Under the pieces are notes generated by a model that ran no database searches, had not been told where the DNA came from, and worked only from the letters and a program-made list of their open reading frames with translations. The translations under genes were made by a program, and so were the position numbers. This document shows, piece after piece, positions 9,304 to 19,751 of a stretch of 64,000 nucleotides of DNA; positions within the stretch are counted from its first letter, which is position 1, and each line of letters begins with the position of its first letter. Origin of the DNA: Furfurilactobacillus rossiae DSM 15814 (GTDB taxonomy: Bacteria; Bacillota; Bacilli; Lactobacillales; Lactobacillaceae); the NCBI RefSeq assembly GCF_000428925.1, contig NZ_AUAW01000001.1:434001-498000 (forward strand). Reading direction: 5' to 3'.

Positions 9304-9894
9304 TTAAGCTAACCCAGCCTGCTGTTCAATCCAGTTCCAAACCGCGTCTTTACCTTGTTTGGTCTCCGCAGAAAACTGAATATAAGCATCGTCTGGCGTC
9401 ATATTAAGCCCCTTGCGAATGCGACTTTCAGCTTGATTCCATTTACCGCGGGCAATTTTATCCGACTTGGTCGCCACGACGAGCATCGGAATATTATAAT
9501 AGTTCAACCATTCATGCATACTGATATCATCATCTGAAGGATCATGACGCGCATCCACTAGTAAAATCACACCGCGCAATCGATCCCGGGTACTCAGATA
9601 CGTTTCGATCATTTGACCGAATTTTTCTCGAGCAGTTTTAGAAACTTTGGCAAATCCGTATCCCGGCACATCCACAAAGTAAACGGTAGATTCAACATTA
9701 TAAAAATTGAGAGTTTGTGTTTTCCCTGGTTGACTTGAAGTTCGGGCATACGCCTTACGGTTAATTAAAGTATTAATCAACGATGACTTGCCCACGTTTG
9801 AACGACCGGCGAGCGCAACCTCTGGTAAAGATCCTTTGGGGTATTGTTTTGGTGCCACCGCGCTGATTGTTAGCTCGACATCATGCACTTCCAT
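9304..9894 (-). CDS. yihA: Ribosome biogenesis GTP-binding protein YihA/YsxC (EngB)
   Basis: Essential TRAFAC GTPase needed for late 50S subunit assembly; 196 residues, the normal size. Motifs: P-loop [10 protein letters not shown]3 [11 protein letters not shown]4 ATKSDKI and G5 FSAET. The start ATG at 9894 ([10 protein letters not shown]) has AAAGGAG 7 bases before it; an upstream in-frame start would add 24 residues not found in the family. In many Firmicutes this gene follows clpX, and it does so here on the same strand with a terminator between. Confidence 0.95.
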   Translation of the reverse strand: MEVHDVELTISAVAPKQYPKGSLPEVALAGRSNVGKSSLINTLINRKAYARTSSQPGKTQTLNFYNVESTVYFVDVPGYGFAKVSKTAREKFGQMIETYLSTRDRLRGVILLVDARHDPSDDDISMHEWLNYYNIPMLVVATKSDKIARGKWNQAESRIRKGLNMTPDDAYIQFSAETKQGKDAVWNWIEQQAGLA

Positions 9895-10021
9895 GTAAGA
9901 ACGCTCCTTTATCGTGACCTGACCCTTTAATTGGTCACACGCTTTATAATTCAATGTGTCTATCATAGCATAGCAAACCCTGAATTTTGTGACGTTTTAA
10001 TGACGTTAACCGGTGGTTTAA

Positions 10022-10057
10022 ACAAAAAATGACGTCAGCCCGCAAGCTAACGCCATT
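10022..10057 (-). terminator. Terminator of clpX
   Basis: On the minus strand ATGGCGTTAGC pairs with GCTGACGTCAT (two G-U pairs) around TTGCGG, followed by TTTTTTG. It starts about 28 bp after the clpX stop codon. Confidence 0.75.
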
Positions 10058-10084
10058 CCTCTTCAACGCATTATTTTCGTAAGA

Positions 10085-11341
10085 CTATGAGGCCTTTTCA
10101 CTCTTTAAAACAAGATCTGGTTGTGCATGCTTAGTGACCGTTTCTTTAGTAATGGCCACTTTTTCGACATCGTCTCGACTTGGTAAGTCAAACATGATGT
10201 CTCGCATAACTTCTTCCATAATTGACCGTAAACCACGAGCACCTGTATCACGTGCAATGGCCAACTTTGCCATTTCTCGCAGCGCTGGATGCGTAAATTC
10301 GAGCTTTACGCCATCCAAACCAATGAGCTTCGTGTACTGTTTGACCAGTGCATTCTTCGGTTCCGTTAAAATGCGAACCAAATCATCTTCATCTAGCTTT
10401 TCCAGTGCTGTAAGAATTGGTAAACGACCAATAAATTCTGGAATCAAACCAAATTCCAACAGGTCTTCAGGAATCACATGTTGCATGATGTCCTTATCAG
10501 TCATGTTGGCTACTTCATCCTTATTGGCAGAATCGGTACCGAAACCAATCGTCTTTTCACCCAAACGGTTCTTCACGATGTTTTCGATGCCGTCAAACGC
10601 ACCACCGACAATAAACAAAATATTCGTGGTGTCAATTTGAATAAACTCCTGTTGTGGATGCTTGCGGCCACCCTGTGGTGGAACATTGGCAATCGTACCT
10701 TCCAAAATCTTCAGCAAGGCTTGTTGAACACCTTCACCCGACACATCACGAGTAATAGAGACGTTTTCACTCTTTTTAGCAATCTTGTCGATTTCATCGA
10801 TGTAAACAATCCCATGCTGGGCCCGTTCAACATCGTAGTCTGCATTTTGCAGCAACTTCAACAAAATATTCTCAACGTCTTCACCAACGTAACCGGCTTC
10901 AGTTAAAGTCGTCGCATCGGCAATCGCAAATGGAACATTCAGAATTTTGGCCAAACTTTGCGCCAGGTAAGTTTTACCTGAACCAGTTGGTCCGATAATA
11001 CTGATATTACTCTTTTGCAATTCCGTACCATCGTCTTCCGTACTCAAATCATTAATCCGTTTGTAGTGGTTGTAAACAGCAACTGATAAAGTACGCTTGG
11101 CTTCGCTCTGACCAATTACATACTGGTCCAACGTTTTAACAATTTCTGCTGGTGTTGGCACATCCAACACTTGGCTAGCAGCATCTTCAGCAAATTCTTC
11201 GTCAATAATTTCTTTACACAGATCAATACATTCGTTACAAATGTATACGCCAGGTCCGGCAACAATCTTCTTTACTTGATCTTGTGACTTTCCACAAAAT
11301 GAGCAAGTTACTGGACCATTAGGATCGGTATTATCAAACAT
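10085..11341 (-). CDS. clpX: ATP-dependent Clp protease ATP-binding subunit ClpX
   Basis: AAA+ unfoldase that feeds substrates to ClpP; 418 residues. The N-terminal zinc-binding domain has CSFCGKSQ and CNECIDLC. The AAA domain has Walker A GPTGSGKT, the pore loop GYVGEDVE, Walker [10 protein letters not shown], sensor 1 and arginine-finger region EFIGRLP, and the ClpP-binding loop region IGFGTD. The ATG at 11341 is preferred over an in-frame GTG 6 bases upstream that overlaps the GAGGG site. The gene lies downstream of tig, a common order in Firmicutes. Confidence 0.97.
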   Translation of the reverse strand: MFDNTDPNGPVTCSFCGKSQDQVKKIVAGPGVYICNECIDLCKEIIDEEFAEDAASQVLDVPTPAEIVKTLDQYVIGQSEAKRTLSVAVYNHYKRINDLSTEDDGTELQKSNISIIGPTGSGKTYLAQSLAKILNVPFAIADATTLTEAGYVGEDVENILLKLLQNADYDVERAQHGIVYIDEIDKIAKKSENVSITRDVSGEGVQQALLKILEGTIANVPPQGGRKHPQQEFIQIDTTNILFIVGGAFDGIENIVKNRLGEKTIGFGTDSANKDEVANMTDKDIMQHVIPEDLLEFGLIPEFIGRLPILTALEKLDEDDLVRILTEPKNALVKQYTKLIGLDGVKLEFTHPALREMAKLAIARDTGARGLRSIMEEVMRDIMFDLPSRDDVEKVAITKETVTKHAQPDLVLKSEKAS

Positions 11342-11460
11342 TAGCACCCTCGCTCTCTTTTAATCCTAGGCCGTCCATAAATTACATGGCACCTAAACTA
11401 GGAACATAATAGCAAATAATTAGAAAAACAGCTAATGACTTGCACTATTCTGTCGTTGAC

Positions 11461-11496
11461 ACAAAAGTGAGTAACCATTACTGGTCACTCACTTTC
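11461..11496 (-). terminator. Terminator of tig
   Basis: AAAGTGAGT pairs with ACTCACTTT, extended by an inner ACC/GGT pairing, about 30 bp after the tig stop. On the minus strand it is followed by TTTTG. It separates tig from clpX. Confidence 0.75.
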
Positions 11497-11525
11497 TGTA
11501 GGACAGTTATTAATGTAAGACGATA

Positions 11526-12869
11526 TTACTTATCTTCTTTTTCGTCGTCAGACTTCTTAGCAGCTGCCTTTTTGGTTTCCTGCTTAGCATTGTCAGCAAT
11601 TAAGTCAACAGCCTTCTTAATGGCAATATCGTGCTTCAACATGTCAGGTGTCAAAGCAGAACGAACTGCTGATTCTTCCATGTTGTATTGGCCAGCAAGG
11701 TTCTTAACTTCACCGTCAACATCTTTGTCAGTTGCTTCGATCTTTTCAGCATCAACAACAGCTTCTAAAACAAGGTTAGTCTTAACACGACGTTCTGCAT
11801 CAGGAGCAAATTGCTTGTGCAAGTCGTCTTCAGTAGTACCTGTAATCTTGTAGTAAGTTTCAGGGTTGATCCCTTGTTGAGCCATTTGAGCCAAGTACTG
11901 GTCCATTTGACGGTGAATATCTTCATCCATCATGGCGTCAGGAATCTTGCCGCCGATAACTTCAGCGTTGTCAACAGCCGCATTGATAGCAGCATCTTCA
12001 ACAGCATCGTGAGCGGCCGTCTTCTTTTCTTCCTTCAAACGGTCTTTAGTCTTAGCCTTTAATTCTTCAAGACTGTCAACGTCTTCGTCAACATCCTTGG
12101 CGAATTCATCATCTAAATCAGGCAATTCCTTAGTCTTAACTTCGTGAATCTTAACATCGAAGATAGCTTCTTTACCTTGCAAGTCTTTTGCTTGGTAATC
12201 CTTAGGGAACGTAACCTTAACTTGAACATCTTCATCAGCCTTGTGACCGATTAACTGATCTTCAAAACCAGGGATAAATGAGTTCGAACCTAATTCAAGG
12301 CTGTAGTTGTCGGCTTTACCACCATCGAAGTGGTTACCATCAACTGAACCGTCAAAGTCGATAACAACAGTATCGCCCTTTTCAGCGGCCTTGCCTTCTT
12401 TAAGCACCAATTCAGCTTGCTGTTGACGCATTTTTTCAAGTTCTTCATTAACTTGTTTAGCGGTAACAGTGGTGGATTGCTTAGGCACAGTAACACCCTT
12501 GTATTCACCCAACTTGATTTCTGGGGCAACAGTAACGTCAGCCTTCAAAACCCAGTCCTTACCTTTTTCCATACTCTTTACATCAACTTGTGGTTGATCA
12601 ACTGGTGTAATGCCAGCTTCTTCAACAGCTTTTGAGTAAGCGTCTGGCAAAACGATGTTCAACGCATCATTGTAAAGTGATTCTTCACCGTACATCTGGT
12701 TAAAGATAGCGCGAGGAACTTTGCCCTTACGGAATCCAGGTACGTTTAATTGTTTCCGAGTTTTAGTGAAGGCTTGATCCAAACCCTTTTGGATCGTCTC
12801 GTTAGCGATTGAGAAAGTCAACTCGCCTTGGTTGCCTTCTTTTTTAGCAAATTCTGCTTTAGCGACCAT
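11526..12869 (-). CDS. tig: Trigger factor (ribosome-associated chaperone, prolyl isomerase)
   Basis: Chaperone that docks at the ribosomal exit tunnel and has peptidyl-prolyl isomerase activity; 447 residues. The ribosome-binding domain carries the signature GFRKGKVPR. An FKBP-type domain follows at about 160-245 ([20 protein letters not shown]), then the long helical substrate-binding C-terminus ending in a Lys/Asp-rich tail. The ATG at 12869 has GGAGG 9 bases upstream; the longer reading frame would add 36 residues unlike any trigger factor and is rejected. Confidence 0.97.
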   Translation of the reverse strand: MVAKAEFAKKEGNQGELTFSIANETIQKGLDQAFTKTRKQLNVPGFRKGKVPRAIFNQMYGEESLYNDALNIVLPDAYSKAVEEAGITPVDQPQVDVKSMEKGKDWVLKADVTVAPEIKLGEYKGVTVPKQSTTVTAKQVNEELEKMRQQQAELVLKEGKAAEKGDTVVIDFDGSVDGNHFDGGKADNYSLELGSNSFIPGFEDQLIGHKADEDVQVKVTFPKDYQAKDLQGKEAIFDVKIHEVKTKELPDLDDEFAKDVDEDVDSLEELKAKTKDRLKEEKKTAAHDAVEDAAINAAVDNAEVIGGKIPDAMMDEDIHRQMDQYLAQMAQQGINPETYYKITGTTEDDLHKQFAPDAERRVKTNLVLEAVVDAEKIEATDKDVDGEVKNLAGQYNMEESAVRSALTPDMLKHDIAIKKAVDLIADNAKQETKKAAAKKSDDEKEDK

Positions 12870-13009
12870 TAAAAAATTCCTCCAGTTGAAGTTTGTCACC
12901 AAACTTCTGATAAATTGCATACGCCTAATAGTGTAACGTAACCACCCGCGAAAGTAAATAAATGTGCTAAAAAACACGTGTATCGAGAGGGATTAACTAG
13001 GATTATGTA

Positions 13010-13040
13010 TAAAAAAAGTGCCTAGCCTAAGCTAAGCACT
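13010..13040 (-). terminator. Terminator of tuf
   Basis: AGTGC-TAGC pairs with GCTA-GCACT (13017-13040) with one mismatch, and the minus strand continues with seven Ts. It lies about 50 bp after the tuf stop codon. Confidence 0.85.
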
Positions 13041-13088
13041 CGTGAATGTCATTAACTGACACTGATGAACATTTAGACAAAGTCTAAA

Positions 13089-14276
<1,188 letters not shown>

Positions 14277-14311
14277 AATGAAAACCTCCAGTGTGTGATA
14301 GAAGAATGTCA

Positions 14312-14328
14312 GGTATGCCCTGACAAGT
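14312..14328 (-). promoter_or_regulatory. Hairpin in the tuf 5' leader
   Basis: GTCAGG pairs with CCTGAC around a 4- to 5-base loop, between the predicted tuf promoter and the ribosome site. It may protect the 5' end of the abundant mRNA; this is inference. Confidence 0.45.
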
Positions 14329-14339
14329 CTTTATAAAAT

Positions 14340-14367
14340 AGTATACTACATCCTCGGTTGAGAACAA
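14340..14367 (-). promoter_or_regulatory. Predicted tuf promoter
   Basis: TTGTTC (-35, 14362-14367) and TATACT (-10, 14340-14345) with a 16-bp spacer, about 65 bp before the tuf start codon. Confidence 0.6.
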
Positions 14368-14390
14368 AATGAAAACACTGAGTTTTCATT
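14362..14390 (-). terminator. Probable terminator of the rnjB-TPR operon
   Basis: A perfect 9-bp stem, AATGAAAAC with GTTTTCATT, has a 5-base loop and is followed by TTGTTC on the minus strand. It lies about 105 bp after the TPR gene stop and overlaps the predicted tuf -35 region, so it may insulate tuf from upstream transcription. Confidence 0.5.
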
Positions 14391-14495
14391 GTCTCAGCCC
14401 AAGAATCCTTAAACATTATATATACTGCCATGACTTTTGTAAACACAAAAGCCACAAATTTTTAACAACGGCAGGCAGTTTCAGTCTATAAGTTC

Positions 14496-15431
14496 TTAGC
14501 CCTGATTATCATTAGCCAACAATTCAGCCGTTAATTTTTCCAGCCGCGACTGCCACGTTGCAATCTCGTCGGAACCATTAGATGGCTTTCCTTGATAAAC
14601 TGCCATTAAATTATCCACCCACCCGTCTGCGTCCGTGACTACCCGACTAACAAACGGATAAGTCAACGTCAATTGCAACCGCACTTCTTGACTTAACAGA
14701 TTGTAAGCCACGGGGTCTTTAGTTGCTAACTTTTCTGTCAATGACTGCTGTACCTGTTTGTACATTTGATCATCTTGTAACGAATTGAGTTGATTGGGAA
14801 CCACGGTATAACGTTTTTTATCCAACCATTGAAACGTTACCGCGGTTTCATCGTGCAAACGTTGAAAGACTTCCAAAATGCTAACAACAAATAATGGATG
14901 TAAATAAGGATCGACCAGCAAGTACTGTGCTCCCTGTTTGAATTCTGCTAGCGGCAACTTTAGTGCCGCTTGGAAACGTCCCTGTTGCTCAGCCGCTGAA
15001 TAGTCGCTCATGTGATAAAACTGCTTAGCAATCGTTGTTAAGGTCACTTTTGTGTCCAAACGAGCCTCGTTTTCGGCTCCCTCAATCATGTCAAGACCCG
15101 TTTGTTTGAGTTGCTTATCACGGACACCCGCAACAATTTCATGTGCGAGAATAAATTCATGTACGCGCAACAATAGCGTCAGTAAGAACCGAAAATCGGT
15201 TGCTGTGGTTAAATAACTATTTAAATAGTCATCCGCATAAGCGCGCGCTCTCGAATATTCCTCATGTAGGTAAAGTGACTCAACCAATAAATGATTGATT
15301 TGTGGATTTTGAACTTCATTATAAATATTTTCTAACAAAGAAGCCGCCTGCGCGTAATCTTTGTCCTGATAAGCTTGATTAGCCTTATCAAACATTTCAC
15401 GCTGGCGACCATTCAATGTGTCTTTCGACAT
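14496..15431 (-). CDS. Tetratricopeptide repeat protein
   Basis: A 311-residue soluble helical protein of unknown function. The first 80 residues look like TPR-type helical pairs (QAYQDKDYAQAASLLENIY, VESLYLHEEYSRARAYADDY), which usually mediate protein contacts. There is no signal peptide and no enzyme motif. It begins 3 bp after the rnjB stop codon, so it is co-translated with RNase J2; a role tied to RNA turnover or ribosome work is only a guess from this position. Confidence 0.75.
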   Translation of the reverse strand: MSKDTLNGRQREMFDKANQAYQDKDYAQAASLLENIYNEVQNPQINHLLVESLYLHEEYSRARAYADDYLNSYLTTATDFRFLLTLLLRVHEFILAHEIVAGVRDKQLKQTGLDMIEGAENEARLDTKVTLTTIAKQFYHMSDYSAAEQQGRFQAALKLPLAEFKQGAQYLLVDPYLHPLFVVSILEVFQRLHDETAVTFQWLDKKRYTVVPNQLNSLQDDQMYKQVQQSLTEKLATKDPVAYNLLSQEVRLQLTLTYPFVSRVVTDADGWVDNLMAVYQGKPSNGSDEIATWQSRLEKLTAELLANDNQG

Positions 15432-15434
15432 AAA

Positions 15435-17162
15435 TTACTCCTGTTCAGTTGCTTTTTTTACTGTGTTTTTCTTTGTCCGGGCATGATGGGCGTGTTGGTT
15501 CACTTCCATGATCACCGGTAAGATAACTGGATGACGCTTGGTCTGATCAAATAGATAACGCCCAAGATGTTCGCGCACATCCTGTTTCAAATGACCCCAG
15601 TCAAATTCTTTGTTATCCAAGTTATCTTGAACCGTTTTCGTGACCAATTCACTAGCCTCACGCATTAAATCACGACTAGCTTTCACGTAGACAAATCCTC
15701 GAGATGTCAGTTTAGGTTCGGCGACGATTTGCTTCTTCTTACGATCAATCGTAACCACTGCAATAAAAATACCATCTTCAGATAAAATCTTGCGATCCCG
15801 AAGTACAATATTACCGATATCACCGACGCCAATTCCGTCAATCATCGTGTTGCCAACTTCAATGCTCTCTGCTAAGTGCATTGGTGCCTCACCGTTATAG
15901 ATGAGTGAATCGCCACGTTGTGTTAAGAAAATATGATCAGACGAAATCCCCGTTTCTTCTGCCAACTTAGCATGCCGATTTAGAACCCGATACTCACCCT
16001 GAATTGGAATGAAATAATCCGGATGCATAAAGTTAATCATTAACTGTAAATCTGCTGGTGAACCATGCCCGGATGACTGCAAGCTGTCGGAAATTGCTTG
16101 CACATGTGCGCCTGCACGGAAGATTAGATCACGCGTCTTAGCAACCGTTGTCTCCATTGCATGCGATGGTGTGGTTGTAATGAAAACCAAATCACCTTCA
16201 CCAATTTTGACATAACGATCTTCACCCGTTGCCATTCTCTGAAGGGCCTTAATGGGTTCACCCATCCGGCCAGTTTCCAAGATAACGGTCTGTTCAGGTG
16301 ATAAGGACTTCATGTTTTTAGGGTTAACCAATAGGTCATCAGATGGCAATTCCAACTTATCCAAGCGCATTGCTGTCCGCACAATTTTCTCCAAATCGTG
16401 CCCCATTAATACAACCTTGCGGTCCGTCGCAGCAGCGGCATCAAAAATTTGTTGCATTCGTAAAATGTTAGACGCAACACTGGCGACCACGATTCGACCT
16501 TCATGTGCAGCAAACTGGTCCTTAACGAAGTTGGCAATTTGATTTTCGGTTGCTGATTCGCCATATTGTTCTGCTCCGGCTGAATCGCTTAACAAGGCAA
16601 CGACGCCGTTCTTGCCAATTTCACCCAAACGAGCTAAATCTGTTTGATAAAAAGGTGCAGCGGTCTGGTCAAACTTAAAGTCACCGGTATAAACAACTTG
16701 TCCGAGTGGTGTCTTAACATCAATTCCCAGTGATTCTGGAATACTGTGCGTCGTTTTAAAGAACGAGACTGTTTCCTCTCCAAAATCAATTTCTGTATCA
16801 GCATCAACAACGTGAAAGTCGTTAAATTGCTTAGATTTTGGATCATTTTCCACATTCAACTTTGCTAATTCAATCGTTAGTTCTGAACCGAAAACAGGCA
16901 CATTAAATTCACTAACGAAGTATGGCAATGCGCCAATTGCGTCTGCATGTCCATGTGTCAAAAACACACCGACGATTTGATCCGCATGTTCCCGTAAATA
17001 ATTCCAATCAGGAATGACGATATCAATTCCCAATAGCTCGTTTTCTGGATACTTCAAACCACAATCTAAAATAAAAATATCGTCATTAACTTCCAACGCG
17101 TACATATTTTTCCCGTTTTCGCGCACGCCACCAAACGGAATAATTCGAATCTGATTACTCAA
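15435..17162 (-). CDS. rnjB: Ribonuclease J2
   Basis: Metallo-beta-lactamase/beta-CASP ribonuclease, partner of RNase J1 in 5' exonucleolytic and endonucleolytic mRNA decay. The lactamase motif reads THGHADAIG, where RNase J1 in this same window has HGHEDHIGG. Loss of the metal-binding second His after Asp is the known mark of the weakly active J2 paralogue. The beta-CASP part has SGHGSPADLQLM and PIQGEYR. Start: the in-frame GTG at 17171 overlaps the GAGG site, so a TTG at 17162 (MSNQIRIIPFGGV), 8 bases after GAGG, is more likely. Length is then 575 residues. Confidence 0.92.
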   Translation of the reverse strand: MSNQIRIIPFGGVRENGKNMYALEVNDDIFILDCGLKYPENELLGIDIVIPDWNYLREHADQIVGVFLTHGHADAIGALPYFVSEFNVPVFGSELTIELAKLNVENDPKSKQFNDFHVVDADTEIDFGEETVSFFKTTHSIPESLGIDVKTPLGQVVYTGDFKFDQTAAPFYQTDLARLGEIGKNGVVALLSDSAGAEQYGESATENQIANFVKDQFAAHEGRIVVASVASNILRMQQIFDAAAATDRKVVLMGHDLEKIVRTAMRLDKLELPSDDLLVNPKNMKSLSPEQTVILETGRMGEPIKALQRMATGEDRYVKIGEGDLVFITTTPSHAMETTVAKTRDLIFRAGAHVQAISDSLQSSGHGSPADLQLMINFMHPDYFIPIQGEYRVLNRHAKLAEETGISSDHIFLTQRGDSLIYNGEAPMHLAESIEVGNTMIDGIGVGDIGNIVLRDRKILSEDGIFIAVVTIDRKKKQIVAEPKLTSRGFVYVKASRDLMREASELVTKTVQDNLDNKEFDWGHLKQDVREHLGRYLFDQTKRHPVILPVIMEVNQHAHHARTKKNTVKKATEQE

Positions 17163-17492
17163 TTCATTCACCTCATATTAAAAATTTCTTTTTTTACTTA
17201 ATTGTTTCTCTAACGGTCATCTTTAAGAATTCATTTTTACCGGCTTGTCTATAGTTTAATCAAAATAGTGATTCATCGTCATTTTGATCTCAGTACGCAA
17301 GCAGCCTCACATCGCTATTAAGTTTGATGTGTTTAAAGGAGCGGCAACTCCACAAAAAAACCTATTAAAATAACCTATTTTCTTCGGGACAATCAGTTAT
17401 ATGTAGCTTATCATATTCCATCTTAAAAGCCAATCAATTGCCCAGCTGGCGGCTTCTCAAACCAGTTGATGATCTGCCATTATCGTGAATAA
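17163..17492 (-). other. rnjB promoter and structured 5' leader
   Basis: On the minus strand TTGTCC (-35, 17387-17392) and TTTAAT (-10, 17364-17369) lie 17 bp apart, giving a leader of about 190 nt. The leader holds three inverted repeats in a row: GGAG/CTCC (17338-17351), CACATC/GATGTG (17308-17331) and ATCAAAAT/ATTTTGAT (17259-17288). No ORF with a ribosome site is present. A structured leader suggests post-transcriptional control of RNase J2. Confidence 0.5.
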
Positions 17493-17494
17493 AT

Positions 17495-17526
17495 AAAAAA
17501 GAGCCACCCACAATGGGTAGCCCTCT
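17495..17526 (-). terminator. Terminator of rpsO
   Basis: AGAGGGCTACCCA pairs with TGGGTGGCTCT on the minus strand and is followed by six Ts, 25 bp after the rpsO stop. Confidence 0.85.
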
Positions 17527-17550
17527 TCACACACTTCGGTCGAACAACGA

Positions 17551-17820
17551 TTACCGACGAAGACCCAATTTTTGGATTAACGTCCGGTAACGTTCAATAT
17601 CCGTGTTACGCAGGTAACGCAGTAAGTTACGACGGTGACCAATCTTCTTTAACAAACCACGTTGTGAGTGGTAGTCGTGAGTGTGCACTTGTAAATGCGC
17701 ATTCAATTGGTTGATGTCAGCTGTCAAAACTGCGATTTGAACTTCTGCAGAACCCGTGTCACCATCGTGACGTGCGTATTCTGAGATGATCTGATTCTTT
17801 TCTGCTTGTGTAATAGCCAT
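17551..17820 (-). CDS. rpsO: 30S ribosomal protein S15
   Basis: Primary 16S rRNA-binding protein of the small subunit platform; 89 residues as expected. Typical motifs: [33 protein letters not shown]. The ATG at 17820 follows AAAGGTGG; ten extra upstream codons in the frame are not part of S15. It is monocistronic and divergent from rpsT. The upstream leader (17821-17911) can fold and probably binds S15. Confidence 0.97.
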   Translation of the reverse strand: MAITQAEKNQIISEYARHDGDTGSAEVQIAVLTADINQLNAHLQVHTHDYHSQRGLLKKIGHRRNLLRYLRNTDIERYRTLIQKLGLRR

Positions 17821-17911
17821 GGATAAAATCCACCTTTCAAATATTGTCACCGCATACCGAGTCTACGCCAAGTGGTGGCGATAAACTAAGTAAGGGTCAT
17901 GCTTTAGCACG
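17821..17911 (-). promoter_or_regulatory. rpsO leader, candidate S15 autoregulatory RNA
   Basis: About 90 nt separate the predicted rpsO promoter from its start codon. The leader contains CGCCACCACTTGGCG, TCGGTATGCGGTGACA and AAAGGTGG, which allow several mutually exclusive pairings near the ribosome site. S15 proteins of Firmicutes commonly repress their own translation through such leaders. This is inference; no covariation test was possible. Confidence 0.4.
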
Positions 17912-17917
17912 GTTAAT

Positions 17918-17946
17918 AGTTTATCTAATCACACCGCTAATTGCAA
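17918..17946 (-). promoter_or_regulatory. Predicted rpsO promoter
   Basis: TTGCAA (-35, 17941-17946) and TAAACT (-10, 17918-17923) with a 17-bp spacer on the minus strand. Confidence 0.6.
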
Positions 17947-18008
17947 GCAAAAGTACGCTACTCGTGCCGCGGTCAAGTGAATTTCCTTGACGCTTCTGCA
18001 TTTATTTA

Positions 18009-18037
18009 TTGCATTGGTCGTAAGCCTCTTGTATAAT
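18009..18037 (+). promoter_or_regulatory. Predicted rpsT promoter
   Basis: TTGCAT (-35, 18009-18014) and TATAAT (-10, 18032-18037) with exactly 17 bp between. This is one of the best sigma-A matches in the window. The leader is about 47 nt and has a GTTTGA/TCAAAC hairpin (18055-18072) just before the ribosome site. Confidence 0.8.
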
Positions 18038-18090
18038 GATGACTGTTGAAATTTGTTTGACGTGGGTCAAACGCTCCGGAGGTGAAATTA

Positions 18091-18345
18091 ATGCCAGTTA
18101 CAAAATCAGCCATTGCACGTGTTAAGACTAACGAAATTGCCAAAGCACGTCGCACTGCTCAATTGAGCGAAGAACGGACTGCAGTTAAAAAGTTTGAAAA
18201 AGCTGTAACTGCTGGTGCAGACAACGTTGAAGAATTATACCGTTCCGCGAGCGCCGCAATTGACCACGCCTACTCAAAAGGTTTGATCAAGAAGAACAAG
18301 GCTTCACGTGACAAGTCACGTTTAGCTGCTCGCTTAGCAAAGTAA
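18091..18345 (+). CDS. rpsT: 30S ribosomal protein S20
   Basis: Small basic protein binding the 5' domain of 16S rRNA; 84 residues. It has the expected pattern [26 protein letters not shown] and a Lys-rich end ([18 protein letters not shown]). CGGAGGTG lies 7 bases before the chosen ATG; the in-frame GTG nine bases upstream is part of that site. Single gene with its own promoter and terminator, divergent from rpsO and convergent with holA. Confidence 0.97.
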   Translation: MPVTKSAIARVKTNEIAKARRTAQLSEERTAVKKFEKAVTAGADNVEELYRSASAAIDHAYSKGLIKKNKASRDKSRLAARLAK

Positions 18346-18353
18346 ATTCTTAG

Positions 18354-18384
18354 CCATCATCATTCGTGATGATGGTTTTTCTTT
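18354..18384 (+). terminator. Terminator of rpsT
   Basis: A perfect 9-bp stem, CCATCATCA with TGATGATGG, closed by a TTCG tetraloop and followed by TTTTTCTTTT. Confidence 0.92.
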
Positions 18385-18495
18385 TACATATTTTTACTCA
18401 ATTCCCCTTAGCAACACAAAATGAAATTGTGACATAAGTTTATCTGGGACGAATGATGTGAGCAATATCGTGCTCCCAAGTCCTGATAATTCCGC

Positions 18496-18549
18496 TTAAC
18501 GAAAAACTGACCCATTCCCCAGATCGGGAATGAGTCAGTTTTTCGTTAA
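18496..18549. terminator. Long near-perfect hairpin between rpsT and holA
   Basis: A 24-bp stem with only one G-U pair (arms 18496-18519 and 18526-18549) has a 6-base centre. It contains A5 and T5 runs inside the stem. It lies about 60 bp after the holA stop and about 110 bp after the rpsT terminator, and probably ends the holA transcript. Confidence 0.65.
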
Positions 18550-18611
18550 TGCTTGTTCTCAAATCGGACTTACGTCGTAGCTCCATTTTATTCATATCAA
18601 GCCGAGGAGGA

Positions 18612-19646
18612 CTATGCAGCTTGATTGGTAAACTGCAACATAAATAAATTAAAAAGCAATTCTGGATCATCCTGCGTTTGCTTCAGCTGCGTTTCAATAT
18701 TGATTAATCCTAAAAAAGCGCGACTCAAATCACGTTGAGAAAAGTGACGATCACTTTGCAAGGCCAATTTCACCCGGTATGGATGCACTTTTAGTTGACC
18801 TGCCAGAGAACCTTGACTCAATCCGCGGCTAGCCAACACCTTCACCTGTAGCAACAAACGAAATTGACTAACTAAGACGGCGTTAATTCGCAGTGGTTCT
18901 TCTCCAGTTGCTAACAGATCATGATACAAGCTCACCGCTCGTTTAACATTTCGGCCTAAAACCGCATTCACCAAATCAAACACGTTGTCATCCAAAGATT
19001 GTGCCACTAAACCGGTAACAGCTACCGTTGTCATTACATGATCTTGAACTGCGAATAACTCCAGTTTAGTTAATGCGGCCATCATCAGTGACAAATCAGC
19101 ACCAGTGCGCTGAATTAAAGTATCCAGTGCACCAGGACCGAATTTATAGCCATCATGGTCAACCTGCTGCTCCACAAATTGACGTGCATCCCGCTCACTC
19201 AATGGCGACGCGTCCACATTGACAGCAACTTTTTTCAAGGTTTTAACTAACTTCTTACGATTATCAAGTTTATCGTATGGTGCGAAGAAAACTAGAATTG
19301 TAGTTGTCTCTGGGTGTTCAATAAATTTAAGCAAGGCATCTAAATCATGGTCGACCTTTGACTTACTCTTTTCGCCTGTTAAAAAATAAGGTTCATCGAT
19401 GATAACCAGTCGATGCTCGCCAAAAAAGGGCATCGCCATAGCATCATCGAGCGCCACGGCCACCGGTGTTTGGACCATGTTATAGCTACCGACATTCATT
19501 TGCGCCTGGTCTTCTGGAATGATCGCCTTAAATTGCGCTCGAATTTGATTAAGCAGGTACCGTTCAGTCCCCGTCACTAAATATAGTGGCTGAATGTTTG
19601 AACCAGCCAATTGTCGTGTTAACTCCGCAATTTTCATCGTTGCCAT
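18612..19646 (-). CDS. holA: DNA polymerase III subunit delta
   Basis: Clamp-loader subunit that opens the beta sliding clamp; 344 residues. The N-terminal part shows YLVTGTERYLLNQI (degenerate P-loop-like fold) and the family pattern AMPFFGEHRLVIIDEPYFLTG. The C-terminal collar domain carries EEPLRINAVLVSQFRLLLQVK, typical of the Firmicute YqeN/HolA type. GGAAGG lies 6 bases before the ATG. Order comEC-holA-(rpsT) is conserved in Firmicutes. Confidence 0.95.
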   Translation of the reverse strand: MATMKIAELTRQLAGSNIQPLYLVTGTERYLLNQIRAQFKAIIPEDQAQMNVGSYNMVQTPVAVALDDAMAMPFFGEHRLVIIDEPYFLTGEKSKSKVDHDLDALLKFIEHPETTTILVFFAPYDKLDNRKKLVKTLKKVAVNVDASPLSERDARQFVEQQVDHDGYKFGPGALDTLIQRTGADLSLMMAALTKLELFAVQDHVMTTVAVTGLVAQSLDDNVFDLVNAVLGRNVKRAVSLYHDLLATGEEPLRINAVLVSQFRLLLQVKVLASRGLSQGSLAGQLKVHPYRVKLALQSDRHFSQRDLSRAFLGLINIETQLKQTQDDPELLFNLFMLQFTNQAA

Positions 19647-19751
19647 TTCATTCCTTCCATCAAGCTGCTATTTACTCATCACATGACGCCTTTTAATACG
19701 TTTGAGCTCGTTTCACCATTATACCCTATTAAGTTTCATCCAGCCCACAAA

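Noticed and set aside
10134-10906. Long antisense frames opposite clpX
   Set aside because: They lie fully inside a certain gene, have no ribosome site and show no family pattern.
11342-11347. GTG start for clpX two codons upstream
   Set aside because: It overlaps the GAGGG ribosome site; ATG 11341 has correct spacing and the family N-terminus.
12870-12977. A longer trigger factor with 36 more N-terminal residues
   Set aside because: The GGAGG site and family length both point to ATG 12869; the extra residues resemble translated promoter DNA.
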